Shown here: positions 1 through 7,772 of the stretch, piece after piece
Layout: every line of letters starts with the position of its first letter
How positions within the stretch are numbered: position 1 is the stretch's first letter
Origin: an uncultured Oribacterium sp.
Lineage (GTDB): Bacteria; Bacillota; Clostridia; Lachnospirales; Lachnospiraceae
Assembly: GCA_902485915.1 (NCBI GenBank)
Contig: CABTMH010000054.1
Location: 1-35,671, forward strand
Direction of reading: 5' to 3'
DNA: 35,671 nt
Notes under the pieces: model-generated
Database searches by the model: none
Told to the model about the DNA's origin: nothing
The model's input: the letters and a program-made list of their open reading frames with translations, nothing else
Translations under genes and position numbers: made by a program

Positions 1-81
1 ATCGGTGGCTCTAAAAGGGTAACTCAAATAGAGCTCCCATAAGGGTGCTTTTCAAAATCTACTATGATCTCGAGTTAGAAC

Positions 82-1245
82 TTACTCAAGATTGAATGCC
101 ACATCATCCGTCAGCATCTTAAAAAGGATTCTGACAAGTTTGCCGGCACAATGCCCCAGAGCATTATAATGGTTCCGGCTTTCAGCCATCTTGGCGTCGT
201 AGTAAGCCTTGAAGGTGTTGTTGTTCTTAACTACATTGTGAGCTGCGTTGATCAATGCATACCGGAGAACCCGGGAGCCACGTTTTGACATTCTTGTGTG
301 GCTGGCATTGAAATTTCCAGACTGATATACAGAAGGATCCAGTCCGGCGAATGCAAGCAGCTGACAGGGCTTTGAGAAGCGATGAATGTCGCCGATTTCG
401 CCCAGGATCATTCCTCCATTGATATATCCAATGCCTGGAATGGTCATAATAACGGAGTCAAGTCCAAGCATGATTTCAGTCATCTCGGATTCGACGTCGT
501 TGATCTGCCTGTCCAGTAACTCGATCTGCTCCACAGACTGTGTTACTTGTAAGGATAGGGCTCTGTCGCTGGAACCGACAGACTTCTGTGCCAGAATTCT
601 TAATTCCTTGGCCTGCTCTTTATTGAAGTGTCCGTGGGAGGAAACCTCGAGCAGATGAGCCAGATGAGTCAAGTGCATGGAAGCTACCAGTTCAGGTGTA
701 GGAGCCTCTTTCAGAAGAGCGTAAATGGTCTTCTGATGAAGTCCGGATTTGAAGAAGTACTGGAGTTCCGGAAAGACACGGTCCACGTAGGCTGTGAGCT
801 GTATTTTTAGCCGGGTACGCTCTTTGATATTCTTCTGCCGGAAACGGCCGAGGTTCTTCAGATGCATGAGGTCAATGTCCTCCTGCGAGAAGAATCTGTG
901 CGGCTGAGCAATTAAAGTTCTGGCAATAACTAACGTATCCACCTTGTCGGTCTTTGTCTTCCGGATGTTGTTCTTACGCATCGTGGAAGTCTGGATCGGG
1001 TTGATAACGCAGACCTGGTAGCGTTTAGATACGAGGAATTCAACCAGGTTGTCAGCATAGTGTGCCGTCGATTCAAGACCAATGATGAGGCTGCCGCGAT
1101 CGTATGATGCGAGAGCAGAGAGCAGCGTACAGAAGCCATCATTGTCATTCGTAAATTTGAACGGCTTAACGAGTACCTCGCCGTCTGAAGAAACAACAGA
1201 AGCGAAGTGATTGAGTTTGGCAATGTCGATGCCAACGTAGTACAT
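82..1245 (-). CDS. IS110-family transposase (DEDD recombinase)
   Basis: Catalyses excision and integration of the IS110 element. The protein is 387 aa, a normal length for the family. The N-terminal RuvC-like DEDD domain opens with YYVGIDIAKLNH, where GIDIAK carries the first catalytic Asp. A further acidic position is in IIGLESTAHYADNL near residue 70, and KTDKVDTLVIA follows. The C-terminal transposase_20 domain shows IPGIGYINGGMILGEIGD and the family-typical FAGLDPSVYQSG, which contains the conserved Ser region. The start at 1245 is chosen over an upstream in-frame ATG at 1287 because AAGGAGGG (1253-1260) lies 7 nt before it and the protein then begins right at the conserved MYYVGID. The frame is intact, so the enzyme may be active. 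Confidence 0.93.
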   Translation of the reverse strand: MYYVGIDIAKLNHFASVVSSDGEVLVKPFKFTNDNDGFCTLLSALASYDRGSLIIGLESTAHYADNLVEFLVSKRYQVCVINPIQTSTMRKNNIRKTKTDKVDTLVIARTLIAQPHRFFSQEDIDLMHLKNLGRFRQKNIKERTRLKIQLTAYVDRVFPELQYFFKSGLHQKTIYALLKEAPTPELVASMHLTHLAHLLEVSSHGHFNKEQAKELRILAQKSVGSSDRALSLQVTQSVEQIELLDRQINDVESEMTEIMLGLDSVIMTIPGIGYINGGMILGEIGDIHRFSKPCQLLAFAGLDPSVYQSGNFNASHTRMSKRGSRVLRYALINAAHNVVKNNNTFKAYYDAKMAESRNHYNALGHCAGKLVRILFKMLTDDVAFNLE

Positions 1246-1440
1246 AGTGAAACCCTCCTTTCGGTTCCCTGATACTGTGGCATCCACAAACGATTATCAT
1301 CGTAGACTTGATTGAAATTAGTACTCAGGAGAAGTTCTCCGGCACATCCAGCTGATAAACAATTCAGATAAAGGTAGCGGCAATACACTCCTATGAAGTA
1401 GTCAGAGCTACAGGGAAAAATCAAAAGTCCCACAGTATCT
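1246..1440 (-). ncRNA. Candidate IS110 bridge-RNA region upstream of the recombinase
   Basis: Members of the IS110 group (IS621 and relatives) encode a bridge RNA of roughly 180 nt in the non-coding end upstream of the recombinase; this is established for the family. Seen here: a 10-bp inverted repeat (1271-1280 GATACTGTGG with 1430-1439) bounds about 170 nt. It encloses a compact hairpin (GGAGA-AGT-TCTCC, 1328-1340). A second small hairpin, TGTGG-CAT-CCACA, lies at 1276-1288. Size, position and structure fit a bridge RNA. I could not identify the target- and donor-binding loops, so the assignment is inference. Confidence 0.35.
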
Positions 1441-1517
1441 GAATGTATTGAACCACAGAATCAAAAAGAAAGGAAAATGTTGATTTAGCTTCTGGAATCA
1501 TCATACAAGGTGAAAAT

Positions 1518-1598
1518 ATGATACGAAAACGGATTCCGTTTATCAGGATATTTTTGCAGGCTTGTATCTTTCTGACTGAGGATAGGAGGATAGTATGA
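1518..1598 (+). CDS. Possible 26-aa leader peptide coupled to the next gene
   Basis: A short frame starts with ATG at 1518, preceded by AAGGTGA (1508-1514), and its TGA overlaps the ATG of the following lipoprotein gene as ATGA. The predicted peptide begins MIRKRIPFIRIFLQACIF, basic then hydrophobic. The overlap and the Shine-Dalgarno-like sequence suggest translational coupling, but a frame this short can arise by chance. An AAACGG-ATT-CCGTTT inverted repeat (1527-1541) lies within it. No homology is recognised. Confidence 0.25.
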   Translation: MIRKRIPFIRIFLQACIFLTEDRRIV

Positions 1599-2494
1599 AA
1601 CAGAAAACTACAGGACGTTTACTGCTGATGATGGTGTTGCTGTGCTTCCTCTGTACGGCCTGCGGAGGAAATTCTGAAAGTGCAGAAAATGCGGGCAATG
1701 CAGAAAATGCGGGCAATGCGGAAAACAGTACCTTGTCTCCACAGGATGACCCCAATGAAGGCCTGGGCGGTGATGCTCCGGCGCTTAATGAGGATACGGT
1801 AAACGATTTCAGCAGTTATGAGGGCATCTGGCTGGGCGAGGCAAACAATGACTATGACTACATCGAGTTTGACGCAGACGGCAACTGGCAGCTCTTTCTC
1901 ACTGGCGATGTGGTAGACGAAGGCTATCTTCGGTATGAACCGGAGTGGGAAGCGGTCTATGCCTACAGCATCCTGGACGATTCCGGCAGCCGTATGGCAC
2001 TGGAGAATGGACAGCTCTACATTACCTCCTTCGGCTACTTCAACTACGGCGATGGGATGGAATACTACTGGTATGACGATGGCGGCGGAGATCATGACGG
2101 TGATATGCCGGGAAATGCTCGCCTTACTGAGGATGATGAAGCGGTCCGAAATGTCCGTGACAGCGGAAACGGGGATGCTTATTACAGCTGGGATTCTGAA
2201 CTGTGCCAGAGGAATGTTTCGGAGTTTCAAGGTGTCTGGTATTACGACGGCGATCTTTCGTCAGAAACCTATATCGTCATCGATGATGATGGAAACTGGA
2301 GCTACTATCAGCGCGCACCCGGCACGGAGGTTGCGGAAATGGACTGCGGCTATTTAGCCTACTCCACAGATGAAGTCAGTACCTATTATGCGGAGTCTAC
2401 CATGTATGACGGTCTTTCCATCCGTGTATATGAATTTGACGCCGATATGCTTGTCTGGGGTGATGAGGGCGTTTACTACCTGATGGAGCGATGA
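1595..2494 (+). CDS. Secreted lipoprotein of unknown function with a duplicated domain
   Basis: 299 aa. A signal peptide with hydrophobic core LLLMMVLLCFL ends in the lipobox LCTAC, giving Cys23 as the lipidated residue, so the mature protein should be anchored on the outer face of the membrane. A short AENAGN repeat tether follows. The rest appears to be two related acidic, aromatic-rich modules: residues about 70-150 (EGIWLGE, then YIEFDADGNWQLF and GYLRYEPE) and about 205-299 (QGVWYYD, then YIVIDDDGNWSYY and GYLAYSTDE). The shared pattern is GxW, DDGNW and GYL. The start is set by AGGAGG (1584-1589), 5 nt upstream of ATG. It probably forms a unit with the second lipoprotein 13 bp downstream. 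No function is assigned. Confidence 0.8.
   Translation: MKQKTTGRLLLMMVLLCFLCTACGGNSESAENAGNAENAGNAENSTLSPQDDPNEGLGGDAPALNEDTVNDFSSYEGIWLGEANNDYDYIEFDADGNWQLFLTGDVVDEGYLRYEPEWEAVYAYSILDDSGSRMALENGQLYITSFGYFNYGDGMEYYWYDDGGGDHDGDMPGNARLTEDDEAVRNVRDSGNGDAYYSWDSELCQRNVSEFQGVWYYDGDLSSETYIVIDDDGNWSYYQRAPGTEVAEMDCGYLAYSTDEVSTYYAESTMYDGLSIRVYEFDADMLVWGDEGVYYLMER
1681..1725 (+). repeat. 18-bp tandem repeat in the lipoprotein tether
   Basis: Two exact copies of an 18-bp unit (1681-1698 and 1699-1716, containing GAAAATGCGGGC) are followed by a partial third. The unit encodes AENAGN and is in frame, so slippage changes only the length of the linker after the lipidated Cys. Confidence 0.85.
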
Positions 2495-2507
2495 GAGGAA
2501 AGGAAGG

Positions 2508-3860
2508 ATGGATATGATGAACTTGTTGAAAAAGAGCTTGGGACTTCTGCTGGCGCTGGTTCTCTGCCTGGGTCTCGCGGCCTGTGGCAACGCAGACAAG
2601 GAAGACAAGACAGACGACGTAGCGGGCGATGACTGGCGCAGCACGGGTATCGTCGTCGGCAGCGGCACGATCACCCATACCGGCGAGGATAGCGTGGATG
2701 TGCTGGTCACCGTGGATGAAAACAGCGCGGCCTTTTACAGAGATGAGCAGGATCAGATTCTGTTTGACAGCGTCGCTTTCCCTGTAACGGTATCGGATGC
2801 GAAGGAGTCCTTTCACGACATCTCCTTCGACGATATCGATGGGGATGGAGAGAGCGATGTGTGCGTCAGCTTCGTCCACGTTTCCGGCGACAGCACCCAG
2901 CTGGTCTGGATCTGGGATCCGGATATACGCTATGTATTCTGGAAGGATCTGTCTACGTTCGATTCCGACAGTGTCGATGCCATTACGGATTATATCGGAC
3001 TGTGGGAATATGGCGATGAAAATCTCTGGCTGCGCATCTACGAGGATTCTACCTGGGAGATTGTGAACGATCAGGAGGACACCATCGAATACGGCACGTT
3101 GTGGGCAGATGCGGTCGGAATCACACTCTACGTCGATGGCAGTGGCGATGCGCTGCAGCTGGACCGCATGGCGAGTGGCGAGCTCATGGATAAGGTAAAC
3201 GGCACCGTTCTTTCCCCTGTGGAAGAAATTCAGTCCAGCGTGCCATATTTTACACGCAACGGACTGGAGATCAATGCCGCCGTGGAGCGGGGAACCTTCC
3301 TGCTGGAGAACGGCGTCAGCAGCTATTCGGGACTCGGTGACGGCTACAATACCGATGACTGCTATTGGGAGATCATCAAGGACGGCGACTACACCCACGA
3401 TGGCATCCGTGAGATGCAATTTGATGCCGTCTGCTACATCCCGGAGAGCTCCATCCCGTATTTTACTGAGCAGTTTATCACGGTTACGAACAGTGAGCTG
3501 TATGACTTCTACACCGGTATGTGGCTCACCACCGCAACAGCATACGGCGACAGCCAGCGCGGCGACAACTATTATCTTCACACCATCAACTGGCAGGGAA
3601 ACAGTTACCAGATCGAGTTCGCCTACTCTACAGACTGGCAGTACAATGTGGGCGACTGGGCGCAGGTTCTGACCAAGAGCTATACCGTCTATATCCCGGA
3701 GGATTATGACGGGCTCGTCTTCGGCGCCGAAGCGCAGCCGGGCAGCTACGAAGAAACTGCCAAGCGCATGCAGCTTGACAGTATCTCGCCGGAAGCCCCG
3801 CTCATGGAGCTCGCCACCATAGATCCTTACAGCGGCCTGTACTTCAGCCTCTGCTACTAA
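2508..3860 (+). CDS. Secreted lipoprotein of unknown function
   Basis: 450 aa. The signal peptide LLLALVLCLGLAAC ends in the lipobox LAAC, with the Cys near residue 26. Residues about 105-113 (DDIDGDGESD) form a DxDxDG acidic loop like those of EF-hand or VCBS/FG-GAP calcium sites. Later parts (YIGLWEYGDENLWLRIYED and WEIVNDQED) resemble the GxW modules of the preceding lipoprotein, so the two are probably paralogous in part. ATG at 2508 has GAGG 9 nt upstream. ATGs at 2514 and 2517 are plausible alternatives with AAGGAAGG (2500-2507) in front. It lies 13 bp after the first lipoprotein gene, so co-transcription is likely. No enzymatic motif was seen. Confidence 0.78.
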   Translation: MDMMNLLKKSLGLLLALVLCLGLAACGNADKEDKTDDVAGDDWRSTGIVVGSGTITHTGEDSVDVLVTVDENSAAFYRDEQDQILFDSVAFPVTVSDAKESFHDISFDDIDGDGESDVCVSFVHVSGDSTQLVWIWDPDIRYVFWKDLSTFDSDSVDAITDYIGLWEYGDENLWLRIYEDSTWEIVNDQEDTIEYGTLWADAVGITLYVDGSGDALQLDRMASGELMDKVNGTVLSPVEEIQSSVPYFTRNGLEINAAVERGTFLLENGVSSYSGLGDGYNTDDCYWEIIKDGDYTHDGIREMQFDAVCYIPESSIPYFTEQFITVTNSELYDFYTGMWLTTATAYGDSQRGDNYYLHTINWQGNSYQIEFAYSTDWQYNVGDWAQVLTKSYTVYIPEDYDGLVFGAEAQPGSYEETAKRMQLDSISPEAPLMELATIDPYSGLYFSLCY

Positions 3861-3957
3861 GCGGGCGAACAGGAGGGTAAAGTGAGATATCCCGCGGGCT
3901 GGATTCCCGAGTAAACCTACGCCCCTGCCGACAACTGGAGAATAGGGAGACAAACGC

Positions 3958-4086
3958 ATGACACTGGGCACTGCCGTTTCGATACTGGCGCTTGCGATCA
4001 TCAGTACACACGTGAACAGTACCCTCCGATGCATACGGAACGGAACATGCCTCGCCATGCGTGTTCCGTTCTGCTTGTGTTTATGA
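3958..4086 (+). CDS. Possible 42-aa small hydrophobic protein
   Basis: ATG at 3958 is preceded by AGGGAG (3944-3949). The frame runs to TGA at 4084 and reads MTLGTAVSILALAIISTHVN, then a Cys/Arg-rich tail. The N-terminal half would make one short membrane segment. Against it: the frame crosses an intergenic repeat (4001-4021) and a terminator-like hairpin (4036-4073), both of which explain the sequence without coding. Reported as a candidate only. Confidence 0.25.
   Translation: MTLGTAVSILALAIISTHVNSTLRCIRNGTCLAMRVPFCLCL
4001..4021 (+). repeat. Intergenic repeat copy 1 (divergent)
   Basis: TCAGTACACACGTGAACAGT matches the right two thirds of the intergenic repeat seen at 6635, 10121, 21091 and 23561. 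The CCCCTGCC left part is not adjacent, but CCCCTGCCG occurs 80 nt upstream at 3922. It lies between the second lipoprotein gene and tdk. Confidence 0.6.
4036..4080 (+). terminator. Hairpin terminator upstream of tdk
   Basis: GAACGGAACATGC (4038-4050) pairs with GCGTGTTCCGTTC (4059-4071) with one mismatch and an 8-nt loop, followed by a T-rich TGCTTGTGTTTA. It fits the end of the lipoprotein transcription unit. The tail is interrupted by G and C, so termination may be incomplete. Confidence 0.55.
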
Positions 4087-4121
4087 TAAAATAGTTCCAA
4101 TTTCTGTTTTAAGGAGCATTT

Positions 4122-4739
4122 TTGAGTGTTATGGCAAAACTGATTTTTCGCTACGGCGCGATGGGCAGCAGTAAGACGGCGAATGCGCTGATGGTGCGCT
4201 ACAACTATCTGGAGAAGGGCTATGTGCCGTATCTTCTGAAGCCGGCGACGGACACGCGCGATGGGAAGAGTGAGATCAAGTCACGTATCGGACTGCGCGC
4301 GGAGTGCGAGCTGGTGTCGAGCTTCCTCGAGCGGCTCGAGACGATCGATTTCGTGAAGGAGACGGTCATCATCATCGATGAGGCGCAGTTCCTGCGTCCG
4401 GAGGAGGTCGAGGCCTTCGCGCATATCGTCGACGATCGGGAGATCACGGTCATCTGCTATGGACTGATGACGGATTTCCAGAGCCGGCTGTTCCCAGGCT
4501 CGCAGCGCCTCTGTGAGCTGGCGGATCGGCTCGAGGAGATCCCGACGCTCTGCTGGTGTGGCAAGAAGGCGCACTTTAACACGCGTTTCAGCGACGGAAA
4601 GATCGTGCGCACCGGTGCCCAGGTCATGCTGGGCGGTAACGAATCCTACGTGGCGCTGTGCCGGAAGCACTATTTCGAAGGTCGGCTGCACGGCGACCGC
4701 CCGCATGAGGACCTGACGCGGGACATCGCAGGGGTATGA
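4122..4739 (+). CDS. tdk: Thymidine kinase (type II)
   Basis: Phosphorylates thymidine to dTMP with ATP in the cytosolic pyrimidine salvage pathway. The protein is 205 aa. The P-loop GAMGSSKT is at residues 13-20, where the GxMxSxKT pattern is diagnostic of TK1-like kinases. The Walker B region is VIIIDEAQFL (about 84-93), with the DEAQF signature. The lasso and zinc region near the C-terminus shows LCWCGKKA and later ALCRKHYFEG, three Cys and one His arranged as in the family zinc site. Start choice: TTG at 4122 sits 5 nt after AAGGAG (4111-4116), whereas the in-frame ATG at 4131 is 14 nt away. ATG would only remove SV and one Met. It is followed 4 bp later by the binding-protein gene, which may be co-transcribed. 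Confidence 0.93.
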   Translation: MSVMAKLIFRYGAMGSSKTANALMVRYNYLEKGYVPYLLKPATDTRDGKSEIKSRIGLRAECELVSSFLERLETIDFVKETVIIIDEAQFLRPEEVEAFAHIVDDREITVICYGLMTDFQSRLFPGSQRLCELADRLEEIPTLCWCGKKAHFNTRFSDGKIVRTGAQVMLGGNESYVALCRKHYFEGRLHGDRPHEDLTRDIAGV

Positions 4740-4743
4740 TGGC

Positions 4744-6627
4744 ATGCGAAATCGGCAGAAGGTGAAAAACAGCAGCAGAGACCGGAAGGCCGCGCTGCGG
4801 CTGCTCGTTGTGGTCATGGTCGTGTTCCTGCTTTCCGGATGCGGAGCCCGCACGGGCGCCGCGGATGTGTCTGCGCCGAAATCCGCGCAGATCGAGGGAG
4901 AGTCGGACGCCGCTGGGCATGCGCAACTTGACGGCGGCGATTCTGACAAATCGTCATCCGACGTAGATTCATCTGGGGCGGATCAATCCGCTGCGCAGCC
5001 TTCCGAAGTCCGTGCGGCCGCGACCGACCTTCAGTCGTTCTCCGAGCTCTCCGAGATCCCGGATGGCAGCTACTGGATCCGGGTGTCGATGACGGGCGGC
5101 TCCGGCCGCGCGTCGATCAGCTCGCCGACGGGCTTCTATGTAAAGGACGGGCAGGCAACGGCGGACATCCACTGGTCGAGCGCGAGCTATGATTACATGA
5201 AGCTCGACGGTGTCCGCTACGACGCTTTCACCGACGCCGCTGGACACTCCGTAATGACGATACCGGTGTCGGCGCTTGATACGGCCATCTCGGTGCTCGC
5301 CGATACGACCGCGATGTCGAAACCGTATGAAATCGAGTACCAGCTGACCTTCGACGGCAGCGCGCTGCTTCCGATGGCAGACGCGTCGATGGCCGAGGCG
5401 CATGCTCTGCCGACCGACGTGCTGCAGCGGACGCTGTCGTCGGCTACCGCGCAGGTGGCGGATGCGAAAAGTTCAGAAAGCAGTGTTCAGTGGTCGGCGG
5501 CGCCGGAGATCGAAGGGCTGACGTTCATTTCATCCGAGAAAAACGATGTGGCGGAGTACTTCCGCCTGAGCCTCTATGAGGATGCATCTGGCATGAAGTA
5601 CCAGCTGCTGGAAACCGCCGGCGGACTGCACCGCTACCTGATCGTACCGGTGGATGCGCAGGTATCCGAACAGAAAAGTGGCCGTTTCACGGCGCGTGCG
5701 TCGGAGGCGAACCGTGCGAATAAGGAAAAGAAGGGCGATGTGCTGGAGCTGACGGTGCTGCAGCAGCCACTCACGACGACGTATGTCGCGGCGAGTGCAG
5801 TGATGGCACCGATCTGTGATCTCGGCGCGGTCAGCCAGATCCGCTTTTCCGGTCTCCGGGAGGAGGGCTGGTACGTGGATGCGGCACGCACGGCGATGAA
5901 GGAAGGCGCGATGCTTTTCGCCGGCAAGTACTCGGAGCCGGACTATGAGACGCTGCTCCGGGAGGGCTGCGACCTCGCGCTGGAATCCACGATGATCTAC
6001 CGCTCACCGGAGGTCATCGAAAAGCTGACCGCCCTCGGTATCCCGGTCTACATCGACTACTCCAGCTACGAGCCACACGTGCTCGGCCGCCTCGAGTGGA
6101 TCCGCGTGTACGGCGCGCTGTTCGGTCATGCGCAGAAGGCGCAGCAGTGCTACGCGTCGGAGCGGGACCGCATCCGCGCGATTCAGAAGGACGCAGAGAA
6201 GGACGGTCCGACGGTCGTCTACTTTTATGTGAACGCCTCCGGGCAGATCCAGGTGCGGCAGCCGCATGACTACATCCCGGAGCTCATCGAGCTCGCCGGT
6301 GCGCGTTACCTCGCGCCGGATATGTCGGGCCTCAGCGGCAGCCGGAAGAGTAATGTCACGGTTTCTGTGGAGGATTTCTACAGTAGCTGTCGGAACGCTG
6401 ACTACCTCATCTACTCCGCAACGCTCGATCGTCCGCTCAGCTCCATCCAGGAGCTTCTCGGAAAGAATGCGCTCTTCGCGGACTTCAAAGCCGTCCAGGA
6501 GGGCCATGTCTACACGACCGACAAGGACTTCTACCAGCTGAGCGACCGCATGGCGGACTTCGCCGAAGACGTCCGCCGGATGCTGCAGGGCCAGGGCGAC
6601 ATGCACTTCCTGAAAAAGGTTTCATAA
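4744..6627 (+). CDS. ABC-transporter substrate-binding lipoprotein with N-terminal ligand-associated domain
   Basis: Membrane-anchored receptor of the importer encoded just downstream. It has 627 aa, about twice the usual size, because an extra domain precedes the binding protein. The signal peptide VVVMVVFLL ends in lipobox LSGC (Cys33). A disordered D/S-rich tether follows to about residue 95. Residues about 100-205 form a domain with MTGGSGRASISSP, DYMKLDGVRY and ADTTAMSKPYEIEYQL, a pattern common in NEAT-like or iron-transporter-associated modules of Clostridia. The C-terminal half (about 245-627) looks like a class III (FecB/BtuF-type) binding fold, with ALESTMIYRSPEVIEKL, IPVYIDYSSYEP and GRLEWIRVYGALFG. 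The ligand cannot be read from the sequence: haem or iron is suggested by the N-terminal domain, a corrinoid by the flanking cobalamin genes. Confidence 0.8.
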   Translation: MRNRQKVKNSSRDRKAALRLLVVVMVVFLLSGCGARTGAADVSAPKSAQIEGESDAAGHAQLDGGDSDKSSSDVDSSGADQSAAQPSEVRAAATDLQSFSELSEIPDGSYWIRVSMTGGSGRASISSPTGFYVKDGQATADIHWSSASYDYMKLDGVRYDAFTDAAGHSVMTIPVSALDTAISVLADTTAMSKPYEIEYQLTFDGSALLPMADASMAEAHALPTDVLQRTLSSATAQVADAKSSESSVQWSAAPEIEGLTFISSEKNDVAEYFRLSLYEDASGMKYQLLETAGGLHRYLIVPVDAQVSEQKSGRFTARASEANRANKEKKGDVLELTVLQQPLTTTYVAASAVMAPICDLGAVSQIRFSGLREEGWYVDAARTAMKEGAMLFAGKYSEPDYETLLREGCDLALESTMIYRSPEVIEKLTALGIPVYIDYSSYEPHVLGRLEWIRVYGALFGHAQKAQQCYASERDRIRAIQKDAEKDGPTVVYFYVNASGQIQVRQPHDYIPELIELAGARYLAPDMSGLSGSRKSNVTVSVEDFYSSCRNADYLIYSATLDRPLSSIQELLGKNALFADFKAVQEGHVYTTDKDFYQLSDRMADFAEDVRRMLQGQGDMHFLKKVS

Positions 6628-6634
6628 TTCCGGT

Positions 6635-6665
6635 CCCCTGCCTGATCAGTACACGAGCAACAGTA
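6635..6665 (+). repeat. Intergenic repeat copy 2
   Basis: CCCCTGCCTGATCAGTACAC followed by GAGCAACAGTAA. The left 20 nt are identical to copy 3 at 10121; the right arm lacks the TG of TGAACAG. It lies 7 bp after the stop of the binding-protein gene and just before a terminator. Confidence 0.85.
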
Positions 6666-6677
6666 AAAAAAGATGTA

Positions 6678-6703
6678 AGCCGAAGAGCTCCTCTTCGGCT
6701 TTT
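6678..6703 (+). terminator. Rho-independent terminator
   Basis: Perfect 10-bp stem AGCCGAAGAG / CTCTTCGGCT (6678-6687 with 6691-6700), loop CTC, then TTTT. It separates the binding-protein gene from the permease and ATPase genes, so these probably form two transcription units or are joined only by read-through. Confidence 0.88.
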
Positions 6704-6728
6704 ACTATGCCATCAAACGAAAATCGGG

Positions 6729-6734
6729 TATACT
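6729..6734 (+). promoter_or_regulatory. Putative -10 element for the permease gene
   Basis: GGGTATACT (-10 TATACT) lies 26 nt after the terminator and 42 nt before the preferred ATG of the permease. No good -35 is seen at 16-18 nt; the nearest TTTACT (6701) is 22 nt away. It supports re-initiation of transcription after the terminator. Confidence 0.4.
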
Positions 6735-6776
6735 GAAAGCCATCAAAAGATGCTGTATACAGAAGAGGATGCGTGG

Positions 6777-7772
6777 ATGAGCGAATTTCAGCGGGAAAAC
6801 CGAAGGCGCACACGGCGGTATGCGATCGTATTCGCATGCCTCTTTTTCGTGCTCCTTCTTATCTTTTATGCCAATGTCTCTGTCGGTAGGGTCGCACTGC
6901 GCGGTGATCTCGTGTCGCAGACCATCCTCTGGCGCATCCGCCTGCCGCGCGTCTGCCTCGCGATGGTCCTCGGCGGCGCGCTCGCGCTGAGCGGTTTCCT
7001 GCTTCAGACCTTCTTCGAAAATCCGATCGCCGGGCCCTACATCCTCGGCATCTCGAGCGGCGCGAAGCTGACCGTCACGCTGTCGATGCTGCTCACCCTG
7101 ACGCAGCTCCGGACCACCAGCGCAGCCATCAATGTCGTGGCCGCCTTCATTGGCTCCCTCCTGTCGACCGGCTTCATCCTCCTGATTTCGAAGCGCGTGC
7201 AGCACATGGCCTCGATTCTGATCGGCGGTATCATGATCGGCTACGTCGCGAGTGCGATCACCGATTTCCTCATCACCTTCGCGGAGGATGCGGACATCGT
7301 GAACCTGCACGGCTGGTCGCTCGGCTCGTTTTCGGGCGCGGACTGGCAGGATGTGTTCGTGTCGCTCGCGATCGTGGGCGTGACGATGGTGCTGGTTTTC
7401 GCGATGTCGAAGCAGATCGGCGCGTTCCGGCTCGGGGAGGGCTATGCGCGCTCCCTCGGGATCGACGTCCGGCGCTTCCGTACGATCCTCATCCTGCTCT
7501 CGAGTATCCTGTCGGCGACCGTCACCGCCTTCGCCGGCCCGATCAGCTTCGTCGGCGTGGCGGCCCCGTACATCATGCGGCGTCTGCTTCGGACCTCGGA
7601 GCCACGCGTGCTGATACCGGCGGCATTTCTCGGCGGCGCGGCGTTCACGGCGGCCTGCGACCTTCTGGCGCGCACATGGCTCAGCCCGACCGAGCTGAAC
7701 ATCTCGACCGTCACCTCGCTCATCGGCGCGCCGGTCGTCATCTGGATGCTGCTGCAGGAGAGGGGAAGATGA
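6777..7772 (+). CDS. FecCD/BtuC-family ABC transporter permease
   Basis: Integral membrane subunit of a type II ABC importer for siderophore, haem or corrinoid. The protein is 331 aa, the normal size. Family landmarks: LALSGFLLQTFFENPIAGPYILGISSGA (conserved transmembrane 2-3 region), GGIMIGYVASAITDFLI, and near the C-terminus GPISFVGVAAPYIMRRLL, the coupling-helix region that contacts the ATPase. The start at 6777 is preferred over ATG at 6750 because AAGAGGA (6763-6769) is 7 nt upstream of it, and because the -10 at 6729 would leave almost no leader for 6750. Its stop overlaps the ATPase start (ATGA), so the two are translationally coupled. Confidence 0.92.
   Translation: MSEFQRENRRRTRRYAIVFACLFFVLLLIFYANVSVGRVALRGDLVSQTILWRIRLPRVCLAMVLGGALALSGFLLQTFFENPIAGPYILGISSGAKLTVTLSMLLTLTQLRTTSAAINVVAAFIGSLLSTGFILLISKRVQHMASILIGGIMIGYVASAITDFLITFAEDADIVNLHGWSLGSFSGADWQDVFVSLAIVGVTMVLVFAMSKQIGAFRLGEGYARSLGIDVRRFRTILILLSSILSATVTAFAGPISFVGVAAPYIMRRLLRTSEPRVLIPAAFLGGAAFTAACDLLARTWLSPTELNISTVTSLIGAPVVIWMLLQERGR

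Larger units (their letters stand above)
1..1440 (-). mobile_element. IS110-family insertion sequence (ends not resolved)
   Basis: The stretch holds one IS110-type recombinase gene on the minus strand plus the non-coding sequence on both sides. IS110 elements lack classical terminal inverted repeats and usually make no target duplication, so the exact ends cannot be read from one copy. The left edge of the window may already lie inside the element. The upstream side (about 1246-1440) is long and structured, as expected of the non-coding end that encodes the guide RNA in this family. The coordinates given are a guess that covers the gene and the structured region. The element is AT-richer than the lipoprotein and cobalamin genes to its right, consistent with acquisition. 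Confidence 0.6.

Noticed and set aside
2397..4100. 567-codon open frame on the minus strand opposite the second lipoprotein
   Set aside because: It runs antisense to a gene with lipobox and ribosome binding site, has no recognisable domain and no ribosome binding site. Long antisense frames are expected in GC-rich coding sequence.
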